Part shown: positions 18,334 through 27,344 of the stretch, one piece after another
Layout of the letters: every line of letters begins with the position of its first letter
How positions within the stretch are numbered: the stretch's first letter is position 1
Assembly (NCBI RefSeq): GCF_003612015.1
Contig: NZ_RARB01000002.1
Coordinates: 62,001-126,000 of the forward strand
DNA length: 64,000 bases
From: Pantoea piersonii
GTDB lineage: Bacteria; Pseudomonadota; Gammaproteobacteria; Enterobacterales; Enterobacteriaceae
Direction: 5' to 3'
The notes under the pieces: model-generated
Told to the model about the DNA's origin: nothing
Seen by the model: only the letters and a program-made list of their open reading frames with translations
Database searches by the model: none
Made by a program: the position numbers and the translations under genes

Positions 18334-19536
18334 TCAGGCGGTAAGACGCGCCGCATCCTGGGCGATCACCAGCTCTTCGTTGGTCGGAATTACAATAGCC
18401 GGGCGAGTGCCCTCTTTATTGATAAAGCCGGATTTGCCGAAGCGCGCCGCCAGGTTGCGCTCGTGGTCAACCTCGAAGCCGAGCAGGCCCAGCTTTTTCA
18501 GCGACAGTTCACGTACCATCGCCGCGTTTTCGCCGATCCCGCCGGTAAAGATCACCGCATCCAGTCGGCCTTCCATCATGGCGCTGTAGCTGCCGATATA
18601 TTTTGCCAGACGATGGCAGAATACATCCATGGCGCGCTTCGCGTCCTCTTTGGTTTCGTAGTTATCTTCAACGTAGCGGCAGTCGCTGGTGACGCCGGTC
18701 AGGCCCAGCAGGCCGGACTCTTTAGTCAGCAGCTTATTGATAGCGTCGACGCTCATGCCCAGCGTGTCGTGCAGATAGAAGACGATAGCCGGGTCGATGT
18801 CGCCGCTGCGGGTGCCCATGACCAGGCCTTCGAGCGGCGTCAGTCCCATTGAGGTATCGACGCATTTACCGTTGCGCACTGCCGCGACGGATGCGCCGTT
18901 GCCGAGGTGACAGGTAATGATATTCAGCTCGTCGACCGGTTTGTTCAGAATCCTGGCCGCTTCGTGCGTTACATAGTAATGGCTGGTGCCGTGCGCGCCG
19001 TAGCGGCGAACGCCATGCTCTTTATAGAGATGGTAGGGCAGGGCATAGAGATAAGACTCTTCCGGCATCGTCTGATGGAACGCCGTGTCGAAAACCGCCA
19101 CATTTTTATCGGAAAGATGCGGAAAGTTTTTCATCGCCTCTTCAATGCCGATCAGATGTGCCGGATTGTGCAACGGCGCGAAAGAGGCGTTGTCTTTAAT
19201 ACCCTGCACCACAGCATCGGTGATGACGACGGATTCAGTCAGTTGCTCACCACCATGAACGATGCGATGACCAATTGCAGCAATTTGTGCCGAAAGCTCT
19301 GGTTTTTGTGCCAGAATAGTTTTAACGATGAAATTCAGGGCTTCGCTGTGAGCGGCGCCGGCACCAAGAGGGGCTTCGTGTTTTTCTCCGTCCAGTTTCC
19401 ATTTAATGCGCGCTTCCGGAAGGTGGAAGCATTCAGCCAGACCGGACAGGTATTCCTCTCCGCTGGCGGCATTCAGGATGGCGAACTTCAGTGAAGAGCT
19501 GCCGCAGTTCAGAACCAGTACTAACTTACTCGACAT
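18334..19536 (-). CDS. ackA: Acetate kinase
   Basis: AckA converts acetyl phosphate and ADP to acetate and ATP, and works in reverse on acetate. The 400-residue protein has the ASKHA-fold motifs [11 protein letters not shown] at the N-terminus, [21 protein letters not shown] and [11 protein letters not shown], and the C-terminal [12 protein letters not shown]. It is nearly identical to the E. coli enzyme in length and sequence. It is the upstream gene of ackA-pta and faces the divergent yfbV. Confidence 0.97.
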   Translation of the reverse strand: MSSKLVLVLNCGSSSLKFAILNAASGEEYLSGLAECFHLPEARIKWKLDGEKHEAPLGAGAAHSEALNFIVKTILAQKPELSAQIAAIGHRIVHGGEQLTESVVITDAVVQGIKDNASFAPLHNPAHLIGIEEAMKNFPHLSDKNVAVFDTAFHQTMPEESYLYALPYHLYKEHGVRRYGAHGTSHYYVTHEAARILNKPVDELNIITCHLGNGASVAAVRNGKCVDTSMGLTPLEGLVMGTRSGDIDPAIVFYLHDTLGMSVDAINKLLTKESGLLGLTGVTSDCRYVEDNYETKEDAKRAMDVFCHRLAKYIGSYSAMMEGRLDAVIFTGGIGENAAMVRELSLKKLGLLGFEVDHERNLAARFGKSGFINKEGTRPAIVIPTNEELVIAQDAARLTA

Positions 19537-19875
19537 GGAAGTACCTATTTGTTAAAAGTGGCTAAAAATAAGGCAATCAGACTATCAGCGTAGCCCATGA
19601 AAGCGGGGAGATTAATGATAACCCCGTTGCGGTAGTCAAAATGTTGCTTCTCCGCAAAAAAATTTCGGTAATTTTACGCAATTTTTTGAAATTTGCTTAG
19701 CGAAAGCTGGCCGTTACGTTTGTCGTTTACCTTCTTACCCGCTTCCAGTACGTTATTGAGGCTGGGTCAGAATAGCGAGTGTCCCCTTTAAAGACAAAAA
19801 TTTTTGAAGGATGTCACGTAAAGTTGTGTAGTTATAAAATAATTTTATTTTTTGCTGTTTTAGTTGAGGTCCGCC
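19537..19875. promoter_or_regulatory. Divergent ackA / yfbV intergenic region
   Basis: This 339-base AT-rich region holds the promoters of both genes. On the plus strand a TATAAAAT-like -10 lies near 19832-19841. A T-rich leader and TGAGG precede yfbV. I cannot define the ackA promoter or any activator site with confidence. Confidence 0.45.
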
Positions 19876-20328
19876 ATGGCGAATGATTCTGGCACTACTG
19901 GCTGGTTCCGTATTTTTCAAAACGGCCAGCACTATATGAAGACCTGGCCGAATGATAAACGCCTCGCGCCAGTCTTTCCTGAAAACCGCGTCTCGAGCGT
20001 GACCCGTTTTGCTATCCGCTTTATGCCGCCGCTGGCTGTTTTTACGCTGAGCTGGCAAATCGCGCTGGGCGGACAGCTGGGGCCGGCAGTCGCTACCGCG
20101 CTCTTTGCCTGTAGCTTGCCGATGCAGGGTCTGTGGTGGCTGGGCAAGCGCTCGGTGACGCCATTGCCGCCTACGCTGCTGCACTGGTTCCATGAGGTGC
20201 GCGCCCGGCTGGAAGAAGCGGGACAGGCGATTGCGCCGGTCGAGGGTAAGCCGACCTATCAGGCGCTTGCTGACCTGCTCAAGCGGGCATTTAAGCAGCT
20301 GGATCGCACCTTCCTTGACGATCTTTGA
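19876..20328 (+). CDS. yfbV: YfbV, UPF0208 membrane protein
   Basis: This 150-residue inner membrane protein has two hydrophobic segments (about residues 42-85) and a conserved C-terminal [28 protein letters not shown]. It closely matches E. coli YfbV, which helps insulate the Ter macrodomain together with MatP. The mechanism is not known. The ATG at 19876 follows TGAGG with good spacing. A TTG 12 bases upstream is rejected as the start. Confidence 0.92.
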   Translation: MANDSGTTGWFRIFQNGQHYMKTWPNDKRLAPVFPENRVSSVTRFAIRFMPPLAVFTLSWQIALGGQLGPAVATALFACSLPMQGLWWLGKRSVTPLPPTLLHWFHEVRARLEEAGQAIAPVEGKPTYQALADLLKRAFKQLDRTFLDDL

Positions 20329-20389
20329 TCGACAGCCTTTTTCCCGCTGAGAGAATTTGCCGCTCAGCCGGGGTTAAATCAAAGAAAAG

Positions 20390-20411
20390 TGATGCGGGCG
20401 TACCCGCATCA
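20390..20411 (+). terminator. Hairpin between yfbV and yfbU
   Basis: Nine-base perfect stem TGATGCGGG/CCCGCATCA with CGTA loop, lacking a T-run. It is probably a weak or Rho-assisted terminator after yfbV. Confidence 0.4.
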
Positions 20412-20473
20412 CCCGCCTTATGCCATCATTTCCCGTCTAATTCTTGAGCGGCCGTTCGGCCCAGGAGCCTCTG

Positions 20474-20968
20474 ATGGAAATGACCCACGCACAGCGTCTG
20501 ATTCTCTCTAACCAGTACAAGATTATGGCGATGCTGGAGCCGGATAACGCCGAGCGCTATCGTCGTTATCAGACCATAATCGAGCGCGGCTACGGGCTGC
20601 AGATGCGGGAGCTGGATAAAGAGTTCGGTGAACTGACGGAAGAAACCTGTCGTACCATTATCGACATTATGGAGATGCACCATGCGCTGCATGTCTCCTT
20701 TGCGAATCTTGGCGATAAAGCCTCGCTGGATGAGCGTCGGCTCGCTTTCCTCGGCTTTGATGCCGCCACCGAAGCGCGCTATCTCGGCTACGTACGTTTT
20801 ATGGTGAATACCGAAGGGCGTTATACCCAATTCGATTCCGGCACCCACGGCTTTAACGCGCAGACGCCGATGTGGGAAAAGTATCAACGTATGCGAGCGG
20901 TATGGCACACTTGTCCGCGTCAGTATCACCTGAGCGCGACTGAAATCGCGCAGATTATTAACGCCTGA
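20474..20968 (+). CDS. yfbU: YfbU family protein (UPF0304)
   Basis: This 164-residue soluble, mostly helical protein is nearly identical to E. coli YfbU ([18 protein letters not shown] at the start, [10 protein letters not shown] near the C-terminus). Overexpression of the E. coli protein has been linked to cell death, but no biochemical role is established. I chose the ATG at 20474 because it matches the E. coli start and follows AGGAG. The hxpA GTG follows 12 bases after the stop, so the two are likely cotranscribed. Confidence 0.93.
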   Translation: MEMTHAQRLILSNQYKIMAMLEPDNAERYRRYQTIIERGYGLQMRELDKEFGELTEETCRTIIDIMEMHHALHVSFANLGDKASLDERRLAFLGFDAATEARYLGYVRFMVNTEGRYTQFDSGTHGFNAQTPMWEKYQRMRAVWHTCPRQYHLSATEIAQIINA

Positions 20969-20980
20969 CGGGAGTGGCCT

Positions 20981-21640
20981 GTGACCTATTGCGGTTTTTT
21001 GTTTGATCTGGATGGCACGCTGGTGGACTCTCTGCCTGCCGTAGAGCGGGCGTGGAGTAACTGGGGAGCGCGGCACGGCATCGCAGCCGATGAGATTCTG
21101 AGTTTTATTCACGGCAAGCAGGCGATCACCTCGCTGCGCCATTTTATGGCGGGTCAGCCGGAGGCGGCCATTCAGGCGGAGTTTCGCGCGCTGGAGCAAA
21201 TAGAAGCGCAGGACACCGACGGCGTGCGCGCATTGCCGGGTGCGCACGCGCTGCTGACACATTTAGATGCGCTGCAGATCCCCTGGGCTATCGTAACGTC
21301 CGGCACAAAACCGGTAGCGCAGGCGCGCCATCAAGCCGCTGGCCTGCCGCTACCGTCGGTCTTTATTACTGCCGAACAGGTCGAGAAGGGCAAGCCTGAG
21401 CCGGATCCCTATCTGCTCGGGGCGCAAAAACTGGGGCTGCCGGCGGAGAAGTGCGTGGTGGTGGAGGACGCGCCAGCCGGGATTCTCTCTGGTCTGAACG
21501 CCCGCTGCGCGGTTATCGCGCTCAATGCGCCCGCCGATACGCCGCGCCTGACGGAAACCCTGATGCAGCTTCACTCGCTGGCGTCACTGCAGGTTACGCC
21601 GCAGGCCGAAGGCGGCTTTTCCCTGCACCTGAAAAGATAA
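20981..21640 (+). CDS. hxpA: HAD-family sugar phosphatase HxpA (YfbT)
   Basis: This 219-residue haloacid-dehalogenase phosphatase has motif I DLDGTLVDS at residues 10-18, motif II in IVTSGTKP, the Lys of motif III in KGKPEPDPYLLGA, and motif IV EDAPAGI. The helical cap domain between motifs I and II places it with the beta-phosphoglucomutase-like group. E. coli YfbT acts on hexose phosphates and related sugars in vitro. The start is GTG with GGGAG upstream, and the gene lies immediately downstream of yfbU. Confidence 0.92.
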   Translation: MTYCGFLFDLDGTLVDSLPAVERAWSNWGARHGIAADEILSFIHGKQAITSLRHFMAGQPEAAIQAEFRALEQIEAQDTDGVRALPGAHALLTHLDALQIPWAIVTSGTKPVAQARHQAAGLPLPSVFITAEQVEKGKPEPDPYLLGAQKLGLPAEKCVVVEDAPAGILSGLNARCAVIALNAPADTPRLTETLMQLHSLASLQVTPQAEGGFSLHLKR

Positions 21641-21645
21641 AACCA

Positions 21646-21665
21646 GGCGGCGGCATCACGCCGCC
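21646..21665 (-). terminator. Terminator of yfbR between convergent genes
   Basis: Stem GGCGGCG/CGCCGCC (21646-21652 with 21659-21665). On the minus strand it is followed by CTGGTTTTATC, so it best serves yfbR. Confidence 0.5.
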
Positions 21666-21668
21666 GCG

Positions 21669-22268
21669 CTACAGCGGTGAATCCTGTGAGATTTCGTCCA
21701 GCGACAGGCTGAAGCTGGGAATAAACACCTCGACGAAATAGTCCATTTCCGGCGAACGGCGCTGCTGCAGGGTTTTCTCCAGACGCGCCTTGGCCAGCAG
21801 GAACTCATTATTGCCTGCGGAAAGCTCTTCCAGACATTTCAGATAGGCGCAGAGCGCGTCCGCCTGTTTTACCACCGACTGTTCCGCTTCGCTGTGCTGA
21901 TGCTCATCAAGCAGCGGGCGGTAAACCTCCTGCAGTTCTTCAGGAAGCATCTCGATCAGCTTCTGCTGGGCAATCTTCTCTATCTTTTTGTACTCATGAG
22001 CGATTTGCGCGTTGTAATACTTAACCGGCGTCGGCAGATCGCCAGTAAGCACTTCGCTGGCGTCATGATAAAGCGCCAGCATCGCAATACGATCGGCATT
22101 GAGACTGCCGTTGAACTTTTTGTTTTTAATCACGGCGAGCGCATGCGCCACCATCGCGACCTGCAGACTGTGCTCAGAAACGTTTTCAGTGCGCACATTG
22201 CGCATCAGCGGCCAGCGGTTGATCAGTTTAAGGCGGGAAAGATGGGCGAAAAAGTGGCTTCGGGTCAT
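21669..22268 (-). CDS. yfbR: 5'-deoxynucleotidase YfbR
   Basis: YfbR dephosphorylates deoxyribonucleoside 5'-monophosphates, trimming excess dNMP. The 199-residue HD-domain protein has the metal ligands in [12 protein letters not shown] (His33), the HD pair in [12 protein letters not shown] (His68, Asp69) and a C-terminal conserved Asp in [12 protein letters not shown]. Length and sequence agree with the E. coli enzyme. The gene is convergent with hxpA and lies 68 bases downstream of alaA, with which it may share transcripts. Confidence 0.94.
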   Translation of the reverse strand: MTRSHFFAHLSRLKLINRWPLMRNVRTENVSEHSLQVAMVAHALAVIKNKKFNGSLNADRIAMLALYHDASEVLTGDLPTPVKYYNAQIAHEYKKIEKIAQQKLIEMLPEELQEVYRPLLDEHQHSEAEQSVVKQADALCAYLKCLEELSAGNNEFLLAKARLEKTLQQRRSPEMDYFVEVFIPSFSLSLDEISQDSPL

Positions 22269-22336
22269 GCGTTATCCTGTCAGCAACGGGGGAAGCGTCA
22301 CGCTTCCCCAAATGCTGTCAGTATACGCGGCAGGTT

Positions 22337-23554
22337 TTACTGGCGATACCCTTGCAGGAAACGGTCAAATTTACCGATCGCCATCTCCAGATCATCGACG
22401 CGCGGCAGCGTGACGATGCGTACGTGATCCGGCCACGGCCAGTTAAAGGCGGAGCCCTGAACCAGCAGCACTTTTTCCTGCAGCAGGAAGTCCAGCACCA
22501 TTTTCTGGTCGTCGTGAATATTGAACTTTTTCGCGTCGATGCGCGGGAACATATAGAGCGCGCCGTTCGGCTTCACGCAGCTGACGCCGGGGATATCATT
22601 GATCAGCTCCCAGGCGCGCTGGCGCTGCTCATAGAGGCGGCCGCCCGGCGCGATAAATTCGCTGATGCTCTGATAGCCGCCCAGCGCGGTCTGGATCGCA
22701 TGCTGCGCTGGCACGTTGGCGCACAGACGCATGGACGCCAGCATTTCCAGCCCTTCAATATAGCCTTTGGCGTGTTTCTTCGGCCCGTTAAGCACCATCC
22801 AGCCCTGACGGAAACCCGCCACGCGGTAAGTTTTAGAGAGGCCGTTAAAGGTGATGGTCAGCAGATCGGGCGCCAGCGCGGCGATCGAGTGGTGCTGCGC
22901 TTCGTCATACAGGATCTTATCGTAAATTTCGTCGGCGAAAATGATCAGGTTATGCTGGCGCGCGATCTCAACGATCTCCAGCAGCAGCTCTTTACTGTAA
23001 ACCGCGCCGGTGGGATTGTTCGGGTTAATGATGACGATGCCGCGCGTGCGTGGCGTGATTTTACTGCGAATATCGTCAAGATCCGGGAACCAGTCTGAGG
23101 ATTCGTCGCACAGATAGTGCACCGCTTTGCCGCTGGAGAGCGACACCGCCGCCGTCCAGAGCGGATAGTCGGGCGCGGGCACCAGCATCTCGTCGCCGCT
23201 GTTCAGCAGCGCCTGCATCGCCTGCACGATCAGCTCTGAAACGCCGTTGCCGATATAGATATCTTCAACCGTGACGTCGCGCATATCGCGCGCCTGGTAG
23301 TGCTGCATAATCGCTTTACGCGCGGAATAGAGGCCTTTTGAATCGCAGTAGCCCTGAGCGCTGGGCAGATTGCGGATCACATCGACCAGAATTTCGTCGG
23401 GCGCTTCGAAACCGAAAGGCGCAGGGTTGCCGATATTGAGCTTGAGGACTTTGTTGCCTTCTTCTTCGAGACGTTTGGCCTCTTTAAGTACCGGCCCGCG
23501 AATGTCGTAACAGACGTTTTCCAGCTTGCCGGATTTATCAATTTGAAAAGTCAT
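22337..23554 (-). CDS. alaA: Glutamate-pyruvate aminotransferase AlaA
   Basis: AlaA transfers the amino group of glutamate to pyruvate and is a main route of alanine synthesis. The 405-residue PLP-dependent class I aminotransferase has IGNPAPFGFEAPDEI, YIGNGVSELI, NPNNPTGAVYS and the PLP-binding Lys in FNGLSKTYRVAGFRQGW. The start at 23554 gives the E. coli length. A 24-codon upstream extension of the frame has no support. Conservation with E. coli AlaA is very high, apart from the N-terminal seven residues and the C-terminus. Confidence 0.96.
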   Translation of the reverse strand: MTFQIDKSGKLENVCYDIRGPVLKEAKRLEEEGNKVLKLNIGNPAPFGFEAPDEILVDVIRNLPSAQGYCDSKGLYSARKAIMQHYQARDMRDVTVEDIYIGNGVSELIVQAMQALLNSGDEMLVPAPDYPLWTAAVSLSSGKAVHYLCDESSDWFPDLDDIRSKITPRTRGIVIINPNNPTGAVYSKELLLEIVEIARQHNLIIFADEIYDKILYDEAQHHSIAALAPDLLTITFNGLSKTYRVAGFRQGWMVLNGPKKHAKGYIEGLEMLASMRLCANVPAQHAIQTALGGYQSISEFIAPGGRLYEQRQRAWELINDIPGVSCVKPNGALYMFPRIDAKKFNIHDDQKMVLDFLLQEKVLLVQGSAFNWPWPDHVRIVTLPRVDDLEMAIGKFDRFLQGYRQ

Positions 23555-24512
23555 TTTTAATCGCCTTTGTGGGCAGAATCCTTTTGCTGCCGCAGAAATC
23601 AAACCAGCACAATGTACTCTCCTCATAGCGACAAAAGAAGGGCAGCGGCAGGTTTTGGCGTCTTTGCCATCTTTTTACGGTAGCTATGGCGTAATGCATA
23701 ATTTCTTTGCAATTAGCTGGTTACAAAAACTGATTTTTTGTTGCCGAGCGATATTTTTCTCTACGGAGCGGCCTTGTGGCTGTAAACAGCGCTGTCCGCT
23801 TTCTGAAGAAGTAATCAAGAAGTTTTACGCCGAATTAAAACCGCAAACGCAAGTAGATGAACAGGGAAATAGTTAAGCTATTTTACATAAATGCTTAAAA
23901 AAGCGTCCGGCCTGATCGACAGATAAGCCAACCCGGAAGCGATCGCGCCTGCCGGGGCGCGTTTATGGCTGAAAATAGCCGGAAAAGTTCCCTGTGCGAA
24001 AGGTCCATTGCTTACCCAATAAAAGGTATTTAAGGCCTATCTTCGCACTTTATCTCGCTTTTCAGAAACAGGGCGGTTAAAATTGAACAGCGATATGCCA
24101 GGATGGGCTTGAAATGCGATCTGGTCAAAAATTACGATGCTTTTCACAAAATCATTTCCATTTTGAACGTAAAAATGATTAAGTATAATTTATTATTTGT
24201 CGCATTTAGCCGCTACGCAATTCATAATCCGGTAGCTGGCTTTTTCCGTCCGCTGAAGGTACGGAACCCTAGACACCAACGCAGCTTCCTGCTTTGCGCT
24301 CCCGCGCTGTCGGTCCAGAAGTTGTTTCTGTCTACTTAACGCTGCCTTCCCGCTGTTTCGGGATGCGCGTTTGTCGGTATACGTCTGACACGAATTTCTT
24401 TGGCGGTCTAACACAGGGCCGGCAATGAGCATCATTACCGCTTATCTCTTTGATAAGTAGCGTAATAACACCAGGGTAGTAGTTTTTTAAAAATCTTATA
24501 AGTGAAGAAAAC
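23555..24512. promoter_or_regulatory. Long alaA / lrhA divergent intergenic region
   Basis: About 960 bases of mostly AT-rich non-coding DNA lie here. Several frames are open for 60-80 codons, but none has a good ribosome site or a recognisable product. An imperfect dyad is present at 24434-24466, in the probable lrhA leader. E. coli also has a large gap here, holding the autoregulated lrhA promoter. I see no further defined sites. Confidence 0.5.
24434..24466 (+). promoter_or_regulatory. Imperfect dyad upstream of lrhA
   Basis: Arms ATTACCGC.TTATC and GATAAGTAGCGTAAT pair around a TCTTT loop, with the perfect core CTTATC/GATAAG. It lies 46 bases before the lrhA ATG. It could be a LysR-type operator or a leader hairpin. 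Confidence 0.35.
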
Positions 24513-25436
24513 ATGACTAATGCAAATCGTCCGATACTGAATCTCGACCTCGATCTGCTGAGAACGTTTGTTGCCGTTGCGGACCTGAACACCTTTGCGG
24601 CCGCCGCTGCCGCTGTGTGCCGAACCCAGTCAGCCGTCAGCCAGCAGATGCAACGTCTGGAGCAATTGGTAGGTAAAGAGCTGTTTGCCAGACATGGACG
24701 TAATAAATTATTAACTGAGCATGGTATTCAGCTTTTAGGCTACGCCAGGAAAATCCTGCGTTTCAACGACGAGGCCTGTACATCGCTGATGTACAGCAAC
24801 ATCCAGGGCGTACTGACCATCGGCGCTTCAGATGACACCTCTGACACCATCCTGCCGTTTCTGCTGAACCGCGTAACCTCGGTTTATCCGAAGCTGGCGA
24901 TCGATGTCCGTGTAAAACGTAACCCCTTTATGATGGAGATGCTGAACCAGGGCGAAGTCGATCTGGTTGTGACGACCTCAAGTCCCGGCAGCTTTACTCA
25001 TCAGGTGCTGCGTACGTCGCCCACGCTGTGGTACTGCGCGGCGGATTATATTTTTCAGCGCGGCGAAGCGATTCCTCTGGTACTGCTGGATGAACCCAGC
25101 CCGTACCGCGATATGGCGATCGATCACCTCAACGAGGCGGGCATTCCATGGCGTATCTCTTACGTCGCCTCTACGCTCGCTGCAGTCCGCGCCGCGGTGA
25201 AAGCGGGGCTGGGCGTCACTGCGCGTCCGGTGGAGATGATGAGTCCTGAACTGCGCGTAATGGGCGCGGCGGAAGGCCTGCCTGTGCTGCCGGATACGCA
25301 ATATCTGCTGTGCCGCAATCCTGACAGCGATAACGAGCTGGCGCTGGCGATTTTCAACGCCATGCAGTCCACCAACGATCCCTACAATCTGAGTGCCAAC
25401 CCGGACGGGACGCTGTTGCTCGATGATGAAGAGTAA
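24513..25436 (+). CDS. lrhA: LysR-type regulator LrhA (HexA/PecT group)
   Basis: LrhA is a transcriptional regulator that in E. coli represses flhDC (motility), type 1 fimbriae and rpoS translation. Its orthologues HexA and PecT control virulence factors in plant-associated relatives. The 307-residue protein has the N-terminal winged helix-turn-helix (about residues 9-67) with [17 protein letters not shown] and [16 protein letters not shown], then a periplasmic-binding-like effector domain. The C-terminal tail is acidic (LLLDDEE). The ATG at 24513 follows AAGTGAAGAAA. Its position beside the nuo operon is conserved. Confidence 0.94.
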   Translation: MTNANRPILNLDLDLLRTFVAVADLNTFAAAAAAVCRTQSAVSQQMQRLEQLVGKELFARHGRNKLLTEHGIQLLGYARKILRFNDEACTSLMYSNIQGVLTIGASDDTSDTILPFLLNRVTSVYPKLAIDVRVKRNPFMMEMLNQGEVDLVVTTSSPGSFTHQVLRTSPTLWYCAADYIFQRGEAIPLVLLDEPSPYRDMAIDHLNEAGIPWRISYVASTLAAVRAAVKAGLGVTARPVEMMSPELRVMGAAEGLPVLPDTQYLLCRNPDSDNELALAIFNAMQSTNDPYNLSANPDGTLLLDDEE

Positions 25437-25495
25437 CCCGCAGACAACATTGCCGGTTTCTTTTTAATCTCGCGGTCAGTCAGGCAAACTGTAAT

Positions 25496-25537
25496 AAAAA
25501 GCCCTTCGTTATGCTTACGCATCGAAGGGCTTTTTTT
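25496..25537 (+). terminator. Rho-independent terminator after lrhA
   Basis: Stem AGCCCTTCG/CGAAGGGCT continues through a 2-base bulge into ATGC/GCAT with a TTAC loop, and seven T follow. Confidence 0.92.
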
Positions 25538-25914
25538 ATTCATTTAAAACGAACGCGTACTACCGCTTCACCTGCTAGTCTCTCTTTAACCCCTCAACAA
25601 AACAAAACCACATTTCAGTCAAGTAAATAATGGAATTTCTGGTCTGAAAATTTGAAAGGCCTGTTCCGTATTTGCGCAACATATGCTGAAAAAAAGGACA
25701 AAAAGGCGGGTTTTGTGTCCTGGATCAAAAAATAACCCTGATAAGGGGAAGGAAAATTCGTTAAAGCCTGCCAGAATACGTCGGATAAATGCACGATCCA
25801 TGCATTTGCATTCCAGCTATATTCTAAAAGCCCATACAGACTGAAGCGATTTAGCTGGCATCGCGCGCATCATATGTTAAAATTTTGATGCGCGTGTAAA
25901 ATAATGTTTGGATA

Positions 25915-25936
25915 CTTTTGTCAAAGTTGACAAAAG
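25915..25936 (+). promoter_or_regulatory. Inverted repeat overlapping a candidate nuo -35 element
   Basis: CTTTTGTCA-AAGT-TGACAAAAG has perfect 9-base arms. Its right half contains TTGACA (25927-25932), followed after 18 bases by TAAAAG (25951-25956), a possible weak -10. A repressor dimer at this dyad would block the promoter. The protein is unknown. Confidence 0.45.
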
Positions 25937-26096
25937 GTTATAGAAAGGAGTAAAAGACCCCATAAAATTGCTGCCTAATTGATAATGACAGCATAATTTA
26001 TAAGGTTTTTTTCCTTCCCTTAAATCGATGTGGTGCGTTTGCTGCAAGTGACCTGCGCAGGATGCCATCGCCACTTTTGATGAGTAAGCAAAGAGT

Positions 26097-26534
26097 ATGT
26101 CAACAGCCACCGAAGTCGTCGCTCACCACTGGGCGTTTATCATATTTGTCATTATCGCTTTCGGCCTTTGCGCCTTTATGCTTGCCGGAGGATGGCTCTT
26201 AGGCGGCCGCGCCCGCGCTCGCTATAAAGAGACGCCGTTCGAATCTGGTATCGAATCCGTTGGCGACACCCATATCCGCCTGTCGGCGAAGTTCTACCTC
26301 GTCGCCATGTTCTTCGTCATTTTCGACGTGGAAGCGCTCTTTTTATACGCATGGTCGACCTCTATCCGCGAAAGCGGCTGGGTCGGCTTTGTCGAAGCCG
26401 CAATTTTCATTTTGGTGCTCCTGGCGGGGCTGGTCTATCTGGTGCGTATCGGCGCGCTGGACTGGGCGCCTGCACGCCGTCGCGTGGTGGTCAAATCCAG
26501 CCCGATCGGTCACACCAACCCTCATAAGCAGTAA
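26097..26534 (+). CDS. nuoA: NADH-quinone oxidoreductase subunit A
   Basis: NuoA is a small membrane subunit of complex I at the junction of the membrane and peripheral arms. The 145-residue protein has three transmembrane segments and the conserved loop [27 protein letters not shown] that lines the quinone-site region. It is the first gene of the nuo operon. nuoB follows after 15 bases. The hydrophilic tail differs from E. coli, as is usual for this subunit. Confidence 0.96.
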   Translation: MSTATEVVAHHWAFIIFVIIAFGLCAFMLAGGWLLGGRARARYKETPFESGIESVGDTHIRLSAKFYLVAMFFVIFDVEALFLYAWSTSIRESGWVGFVEAAIFILVLLAGLVYLVRIGALDWAPARRRVVVKSSPIGHTNPHKQ

Positions 26535-26549
26535 AAGCGAGGCAATCTG

Positions 26550-27227
26550 ATGGACTATACGCTCACCCGCATAGACCCCAACGGTGGTGAGAACGACCGT
26601 TACCCTCTGCAAAAACAGGAGATCGTAACCGATCCCCTTGAGCAGCACGTTCATCGCAGCGTCTACATGGGCAAGCTCGAGCATGCCCTGCATGACATGG
26701 TGAACTGGGGCCGTAAGAATTCCCTGTGGCCCTATAACTTTGGTTTGTCCTGCTGCTATGTAGAGATGACCACCTCCTTTACCGCCGTGCACGACGTGGC
26801 GCGTTTTGGTGCGGAAGTTATGCGCGCCTCGCCGCGTCAGGCGGACTTTATGGTGATCGCCGGTACGCCCTTTACCAAAATGGCGCCGGTGATTCAGCGT
26901 TTGTACGACCAGATGCTGGAGCCGAAGTGGGTGATTTCGATGGGCGCTTGCGCTAACTCAGGCGGCATGTACGACATCTACTCCGTGGTGCAGGGCGTGG
27001 ACAAGTTTCTGCCGGTCGATGTCTATATTCCGGGCTGCCCGCCGCGTCCTGAAGCCTATATGCAGGCGTTGCTGCTGCTGCGCGAGTCGATCGGTAAAGA
27101 GCGCCGTCCGCTGTCGTGGGTCGTTGGCGATCAGGGCGTTTATCGCGCCAATATGCAGTCGGAACGTGAAAGAAAACGCGGCGAGCGCATCGCCGTCACT
27201 AATCTTCGCACCCCTGACGAAGTGTAA
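26550..27227 (+). CDS. nuoB: NADH-quinone oxidoreductase subunit B
   Basis: NuoB carries iron-sulfur cluster N2, the last electron carrier before quinone. The 225-residue protein has the unusual tandem ligands Cys68-Cys69 and the further ligands Cys134 (MGACANSGG) and Cys163 ([10 protein letters not shown]). All four are intact. The C-terminal basic tail is typical of enterobacteria. A 117-base gap with no obvious signal separates it from nuoCD. Confidence 0.96.
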   Translation: MDYTLTRIDPNGGENDRYPLQKQEIVTDPLEQHVHRSVYMGKLEHALHDMVNWGRKNSLWPYNFGLSCCYVEMTTSFTAVHDVARFGAEVMRASPRQADFMVIAGTPFTKMAPVIQRLYDQMLEPKWVISMGACANSGGMYDIYSVVQGVDKFLPVDVYIPGCPPRPEAYMQALLLLRESIGKERRPLSWVVGDQGVYRANMQSERERKRGERIAVTNLRTPDEV

Positions 27228-27344
27228 GAACACCGTACATGGATGGATTCCACGGCCGCGGCAAAACATCACAATTTAATGCGCGGCCCCATCCTGACGC
27301 CTTCTTTTGAGTGCCTGGCGACAGGCCGGAATGGTGAGTAACGT

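Larger units (their letters stand above)
25437..26096. promoter_or_regulatory. nuo operon upstream region
   Basis: This 660-base AT-rich gap between lrhA and nuoA contains the lrhA terminator and the nuo promoter region. In E. coli the nuo promoter is controlled by ArcA, NarL and Fis from a long leader. A perfect 9-base inverted repeat overlapping a TTGACA hexamer lies at 25915-25936. No credible gene is seen. Confidence 0.55.

Noticed and set aside
23655-23876. 73-codon plus-strand frame in the alaA/lrhA gap, with a hydrophilic C-terminal part
   Set aside because: Starts at TTG, has no ribosome site at this or the internal ATG (23694), and shows no recognisable family. AT-rich gaps of this size often hold such frames.
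24103-24339. 78-codon plus-strand frame upstream of lrhA
   Set aside because: Weak start context, mixed composition without domain pattern, and it overlaps the probable lrhA promoter region.
25619-25801. 60-codon minus-strand frame in the nuo upstream region
   Set aside because: No ribosome site, no domain pattern, and located in AT-rich regulatory DNA.
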